Positions 60,264-64,000 of a stretch of 64,000 bases of DNA are shown here, one piece after another. The translations under genes and the position numbers were made by a program. Below the pieces are notes generated by a model. The model searched no databases. It had not been told where the DNA came from and saw nothing but the letters and a program-made list of their open reading frames with translations. The DNA comes from Dyadobacter beijingensis DSM 21582 (GTDB lineage: Bacteria > Bacteroidota > Bacteroidia > Cytophagales > Spirosomataceae): positions 349,176 through 413,175 of the forward strand of contig NZ_KB907787.1 of the NCBI RefSeq assembly GCF_000382205.1. The letters run 5' to 3'. Position 1 is the stretch's first letter. Every line of letters starts with the position of its first letter.

Positions 60264-61217
60264 TTATCCAATGGCGACTTTCCGTAGAATGGAGTCGATG
60301 ATCGTCATCGTGCGCACGCCGTCGGCTTCCGCTTCGTAGTTGAGCAGGATGCGGTGGTTCATAATGTCGGGGGCGAGTTCCTTGATGTCCTCGGGCAGCA
60401 CATAATCCCGGCCTTCGAGATAAGCGAGCGCTTTGGCGGCTCGGTTGAGGTATATGGTGGCCCGGGGCGACGCGCCGAACTGGATGTACCGCGCCTCGTC
60501 GCGCAGCCCGTAGTCGAGCGGACGGCGGGTGGCGAATACGAGCTCGATAATGTACCGTTCCAGCGTGTCGGAAATATTGACTTTATTGACCTCGTCGCGG
60601 ATCGCGAAAATTTCTTCCTTGTTCAGGATAGGCCTGATTTTGTATTCATAATTGATGTCCGACATCCGGCGCATTACTTCGAGCTCCTTCATCTTGTCGA
60701 GGTAATCGACGTAGACCTTCATCATAAACCGGTCGATCTGCGCTTCCGGAAGCGGGTAAGTGCCTTCCTGTTCTACGGGGTTTTGCGTAGCGAGGACGAC
60801 AAACGGGCGGTCAAGCAAAAAAGTCTCGTCGCCGATCGTCACCTGTTTTTCCTGCATCGCTTCGAGCAATGCCGACTGTACTTTCGCCGGGGAGCGGTTT
60901 ACCTCGTCGGCCAGGATGAGGTTAGAGAAAATAGGTCCTTTTTTGACCTCGTAATCGCCTATTTTCGGTTTATAAATCATCGTCCCGATCAAATCCGCGG
61001 GCAGCAGGTCGGGGGTAAATTGGATGCGTTTGAATTCCAGGTGCAATACTTTGGCCATCACATTGATGGTGAGTGTTTTAGCCAGTCCCGGAACGCCTTC
61101 GAGGAGAATATGGCCGCCGGTGAAAAGGCCGATCAGCAGGCGGTTCAGGAGCTTGTCCTGCCCTACGACCACCTTGCCCATTTCGTCCAGTACCTCCCTG
61201 ATTTTTTCTACGTACAT
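60264..61217 (-). CDS. MoxR-family AAA+ ATPase
   Basis: A 317-residue AAA+ protein: Walker A GVPGLAKT (41-48), Walker B LILADEVNR (100-108), and the MoxR motif ATQNPVEQEGTYPLPEAQ. MoxR ATPases act as chaperones that insert cofactors or activate VWA-domain complexes in the envelope. The DUF58 and VWA genes that normally follow are absent here, because yidD lies convergently at the 3' end. It starts 27 bp after prmC. Confidence 0.93.
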   Translation of the reverse strand: MYVEKIREVLDEMGKVVVGQDKLLNRLLIGLFTGGHILLEGVPGLAKTLTINVMAKVLHLEFKRIQFTPDLLPADLIGTMIYKPKIGDYEVKKGPIFSNLILADEVNRSPAKVQSALLEAMQEKQVTIGDETFLLDRPFVVLATQNPVEQEGTYPLPEAQIDRFMMKVYVDYLDKMKELEVMRRMSDINYEYKIRPILNKEEIFAIRDEVNKVNISDTLERYIIELVFATRRPLDYGLRDEARYIQFGASPRATIYLNRAAKALAYLEGRDYVLPEDIKELAPDIMNHRILLNYEAEADGVRTMTIIDSILRKVAIG

Positions 61218-61244
61218 GAAAATTGGGTCAAATTAAATGGCTGA

Positions 61245-62105
61245 TCAGGCCCAGATGGCTCTCACGAACCGGTCCTTGCCATTGATATCACGAAGGATTT
61301 CCACTTTTTTATAATTCCTTTCTTCAAAAACCTTCCTGGTTTCCGCGCCGAAATGCTCGTTGATCTCGACATAGCATTTGCCTTGTTGTTTCAAATGGTG
61401 TACCCCGAAATCGGCAATGGCCTTGTAAAAAAGCAGAGGGTCGCTGTCCTCGACGAACAATGCTTCGTGCGGCTCGAAACGCAGCACATTAGGCCGCATA
61501 CTTTCGGCTTCGGAATAAGTCACATAAGGCGGATTGCTTACGAGACAATCGAACTGGACGATGTTGCCGGGCAGCGGGAATGTCACATTGAGCATATCCT
61601 GCTTCGCGAAAGTGACGTCGGCGATAAGCTGGCGGGCATTTTCGCGGGCTACTTCCAGGGCTTCGTCGGAAACGTCCCAGGCGTGAACGCTCACATGCGG
61701 GAGGAAGCGTGCGAGCACGATGGCAATACAGCCGCTGCCCGTCCCGATGTCGAGAATGGAAATGTTTTTATCCGGTTCCGCATAGTCGCGGGTCACCATT
61801 TGAACGAGTTCTTCCGTTTCCGGGCGCGGGATCAGAACCGCCGAGGAAACGCGGAATTCGAGGCCGCAGAATTCGGTGGAACCGATAATGTGCTGCACCG
61901 GCTCGTTGTTGTTCAGGCGTTTGATAATGCCGTCCCAGTCGGGCTGTGCGCTCGTTGCCGGAATGGGGCGGTCTACCAGCACATCGATGTTGCGGAGCCG
62001 CATATAATGCTCCAACAGCATGTATGAGATAGCTTGCGCTTCTTTTTCAGGATAAACTGTGATGTTTTTTACTATATATAAATAAAGCTGGCGTGCAGAA
62101 GTCAT
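61245..62105 (-). CDS. prmC: Release factor glutamine N5-methyltransferase
   Basis: A 286-residue SAM-dependent methyltransferase: the HemK N-terminal helical domain, LIPRPETEELVQM, ILDIGTGSGCIAI for SAM and the catalytic NPPYV. It methylates the GGQ glutamine of release factors RF1 and RF2. ATG at 62105 is preferred to a GTG at 62111. It is divergent from ribD, with a 90-bp gap. Confidence 0.94.
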   Translation of the reverse strand: MTSARQLYLYIVKNITVYPEKEAQAISYMLLEHYMRLRNIDVLVDRPIPATSAQPDWDGIIKRLNNNEPVQHIIGSTEFCGLEFRVSSAVLIPRPETEELVQMVTRDYAEPDKNISILDIGTGSGCIAIVLARFLPHVSVHAWDVSDEALEVARENARQLIADVTFAKQDMLNVTFPLPGNIVQFDCLVSNPPYVTYSEAESMRPNVLRFEPHEALFVEDSDPLLFYKAIADFGVHHLKQQGKCYVEINEHFGAETRKVFEERNYKKVEILRDINGKDRFVRAIWA

Positions 62106-62195
62106 TTTCACTGATTTTGATCCAATGTCGGAAAGTTAGCAAATTATGGGAACTCCCGAAAGTTGAGTTTAAAAGCGCATTTGTATTTTTGCCAC

Positions 62196-63260
62196 ATGGA
62201 GACGCACGATCAATGGATGAAACGGGCATTGCAGCTCGCCGCGCACGGCCGCGGAAAGGTAAGTCCGAACCCCATGGTCGGGTGTGTGATCGTCCATGAA
62301 GGCCATATAATCGGGGAAGGCTGGCACCGTGCCTACGGAGGCCCGCACGCCGAAGTGAGGGCCATCGAGGATGCCGACGAGAAAGGCCTTTCGCATTTAT
62401 TGCCACAAGCAACGGCCTATGTGACACTGGAGCCCTGCTCGCATACCGGCAAAACACCACCCTGTGCCGATCTGCTCGTGAGCCGCCGGTTGAAAAAAGT
62501 CGTCGTCTGCAATGCCGATCCTAATCCGCTGGTTTCAGGCAGAGGCATTACCCGCCTCCGCGACGCCGGTATCGAAGTCGAATGCGGCATGCTGGAAGCG
62601 CAGGGCCTGGAATTGAACAAGCGGTTTTTTACGGCCATGACGCAGCGCCGCCCGTATGTGATCCTCAAATGGGCGGAAACCGCCGACGGTTTTCTCGGAT
62701 ACGCAGCAGGAAATCCGGTACAGATCAGCGGGCCGCTTTCCAGCATGCGCGTGCACCAATGGCGCACCGAGGAAGATGCCATTATGGTAGGCTATAAAAC
62801 GGCGCTGATGGACAACCCGCGCCTCAATGCCCGCCACTGGACCGGCACCGATCCGGTAAGGATCGTCACCGACCGGCATTTGCAACTGCCGCAACACCTG
62901 CATCTATTCAATAACCTTCAAAGCACGATCGTCGTCAACTACGACCGGCAGACGGAAATCCCGAAAGAACCCGAGCGCTACGCCGCGCCTTCGACGGCTT
63001 ACATGAAGGTGGAAACGGGCGAAAACGAGATCAGTCAACTTCTACAAGGGCTGTACCAAAGAAAGGTACAATCCGTGCTCGTGGAAGGCGGCGCGGCGGT
63101 GATCAACGCATTCTTCGATGCCGGTTTATGGGACGAAATCCGCCGCTGCCAGGGAGCATTGACGATCGGCCACGGTGTTCCGGCGCCTTCACCGAAAGGC
63201 GTTTTCAGGGGTTCCGAAAAAATAGGGGACGATTTATGGACGTATTACAGCAAAGCTTAA
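62196..63260 (+). CDS. ribD: Bifunctional riboflavin biosynthesis deaminase/reductase
   Basis: A 354-residue protein. The N-terminal deaminase has zinc ligands His51 (HAE, with Glu53), Cys81 and Cys90 in EPCSHTGKTPPC, and the C-terminal reductase domain begins near residue 150 (RPYVILKWAETADGF). It converts the pyrimidine made from GTP to the ribitylamino intermediate of riboflavin synthesis. The start at 62196 (METHDQW) gives the standard length. Its end overlaps the aroE stop by 4 bp. Confidence 0.94.
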   Translation: METHDQWMKRALQLAAHGRGKVSPNPMVGCVIVHEGHIIGEGWHRAYGGPHAEVRAIEDADEKGLSHLLPQATAYVTLEPCSHTGKTPPCADLLVSRRLKKVVVCNADPNPLVSGRGITRLRDAGIEVECGMLEAQGLELNKRFFTAMTQRRPYVILKWAETADGFLGYAAGNPVQISGPLSSMRVHQWRTEEDAIMVGYKTALMDNPRLNARHWTGTDPVRIVTDRHLQLPQHLHLFNNLQSTIVVNYDRQTEIPKEPERYAAPSTAYMKVETGENEISQLLQGLYQRKVQSVLVEGGAAVINAFFDAGLWDEIRRCQGALTIGHGVPAPSPKGVFRGSEKIGDDLWTYYSKA

Positions 63261-64000
63261 ATACTCCACAGGTTTTCCTCGTTAGTCCATATTTCCCAGG
63301 CCTTTTCTGCTTGTAATTCCAGCATTTTCAAACCGTTCTGAATGGCGGCGCCCTGGTCTGCACCTTTTTTCAGGAACAAGGTTTCGGCGGGATTGTACAC
63401 GAGGTCGTACAGGTAATGGCCCCTGGTAATCCACTGGTAGGGGATTACGGGGCATTCCTCGGTATTAGGGAAAGTTCCCAAAGGGGTGGTATTGATGATC
63501 AGCCGGTGGGCCCGCATTACTTCCTGCGTAAGTCCTTCGTATGTCACGCAATCGTCGCTATTCTGGCGGGAAACAAGCGTAAAATCCATTTCCAGGTCCT
63601 TCAATGCCACCTGCACGGCCTTGGCGGCACCGCCATTGCCGAGGATGAGCGCCCGGATGTCCTTACAGGATTCACCGCGCTTGTCGAACCACTCCACCAA
63701 TGATTGCTGAAATCCGTAATAGTCTGTATTAAAGCCTTTTGTGCTTCCGTCGGCGTAGATTTTAATGGTGTTTACGGCACCTATCCGCTCTGCCGACGCA
63801 TCGTCGAGGTCGTCGAGGTACGCGATGACATCCTTTTTGTGCGGGATCGTGACATTCAACCCGCGGAGATCGTGCTTCTTTTTGAGCAATTCGGGCAATT
63901 CTTCCAGCGATTTCATCTCGAAAAGCTCATAACTGCTTTCCTTGATCTTCTCCCGAATGAATTTGTCGGTGAAATATCTCTTTGAAAACGAGTGGGTAAG
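63257..64000 (-). CDS. aroE: Shikimate dehydrogenase, N terminus beyond the window
   Basis: The frame is open to the right edge. It reads LTHSFSKRYF at the edge, which matches the AroE GYPLTHSFSK start region, so only about 10 residues are missing. A Met at 63916 is internal. Further landmarks are LNVTIPHKKD (catalytic Lys), ILGNGGAAKAV for NADPH, and a C-terminal QAEKAWEIW. It reduces 3-dehydroshikimate in aromatic amino acid synthesis. Confidence 0.93.
   Translation of the reverse strand, partial: LTHSFSKRYFTDKFIREKIKESSYELFEMKSLEELPELLKKKHDLRGLNVTIPHKKDVIAYLDDLDDASAERIGAVNTIKIYADGSTKGFNTDYYGFQQSLVEWFDKRGESCKDIRALILGNGGAAKAVQVALKDLEMDFTLVSRQNSDDCVTYEGLTQEVMRAHRLIINTTPLGTFPNTEECPVIPYQWITRGHYLYDLVYNPAETLFLKKGADQGAAIQNGLKMLELQAEKAWEIWTNEENLWSI

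Overview
The window is one contig segment of a Bacteroidota chromosome. The evidence is a SusC/SusD pair, TonB-dependent receptors, many Tat or lipoprotein enzymes acting on sugars, TAnnTTTG-like -7 promoter elements and few Shine-Dalgarno sites. Gene content and moderately high GC fit the Cytophagales (Dyadobacter/Spirosoma type); the genus is an inference. No rRNA, tRNA, CRISPR array, insertion sequence or phage gene was seen. The first gene (transglutaminase-like) and the last (aroE) are cut by the window edges.

Region 1 (1.3-8.0 kb, + strand) is an apparently complete trans-4-hydroxy-L-proline catabolic cluster: a DapA-family deaminase, 2-oxoglutarate semialdehyde dehydrogenase, hydroxyproline 2-epimerase, an FAD-dependent D-hydroxyproline dehydrogenase and an APC permease. 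Two unusual repeat tracts lie between its genes. Region 2 (8.0-10.7 kb, - strand) holds an ArsR/AHSA1 pair with two operator dyads, and an XRE-ImmA/IrrE plus PIN-like (DUF4411) pair that resembles a toxin-antitoxin module. Region 3 (10.8-25.5 kb, - strand) has a GH30 enzyme, an NRAMP-like transporter without the usual metal ligands, a fused 5-oxoprolinase (HyuA-HyuB), and a polysaccharide utilization locus (SusC, SusD, DUF3823, GH43, AraC), probably for arabinan or arabinogalactan.

Region 4 (25.7-33.8 kb) has a very large secreted lipoprotein (ThuA, beta-propeller, HEAT, cupredoxin) behind a Gfo/Idh/MocA protein, divergent from a membrane acyltransferase and a GH125 alpha-mannosidase. Region 5 (33.9-43.1 kb) has bioB, a small operon of a HigA-like HTH protein and two paralogous 70-residue proteins, a siderophore receptor with a PepSY protein, a ketose-3-epimerase-like TIM barrel, a META-like lipoprotein, an AraC regulator and an antitoxin gene broken by a stop codon. 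Region 6 (43.2-48.8 kb) is a hexuronate-type operon (uxuA, SDR, ThuA, Tat-exported Gfo/Idh) divergent from a LacI regulator, with a textbook LacI-family operator between them. Region 7 (48.9-57.3 kb) has a Uma2 nuclease and a four-gene operon: a PfkB kinase-HAD fusion, two paralogous propeller/helical-toroid proteins and a DUF3748 lipoprotein. Region 8 (57.8-64.0 kb) is mostly housekeeping: ECF sigma factor, lipoprotein, lgt, yidD, a MoxR ATPase, prmC, ribD and aroE.

The most interesting signal is a two-part sequence module of about 53 bp that occurs twice, 10 kb apart, at 30780-30832 and 41036-41088. Both copies lie upstream of sugar-enzyme genes whose products each lack a canonical active-site residue: a Gfo/Idh protein with Val at the catalytic Lys position, and a ketose-3-epimerase homologue with Gln at a metal-binding His position. 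This suggests a scattered regulon for sugar or keto-sugar processing. Other notable items are the cupredoxin fusion, the kinase-HAD/twin-propeller operon, the HTH/twin-70-residue operon and two unusual intergenic repeat classes.
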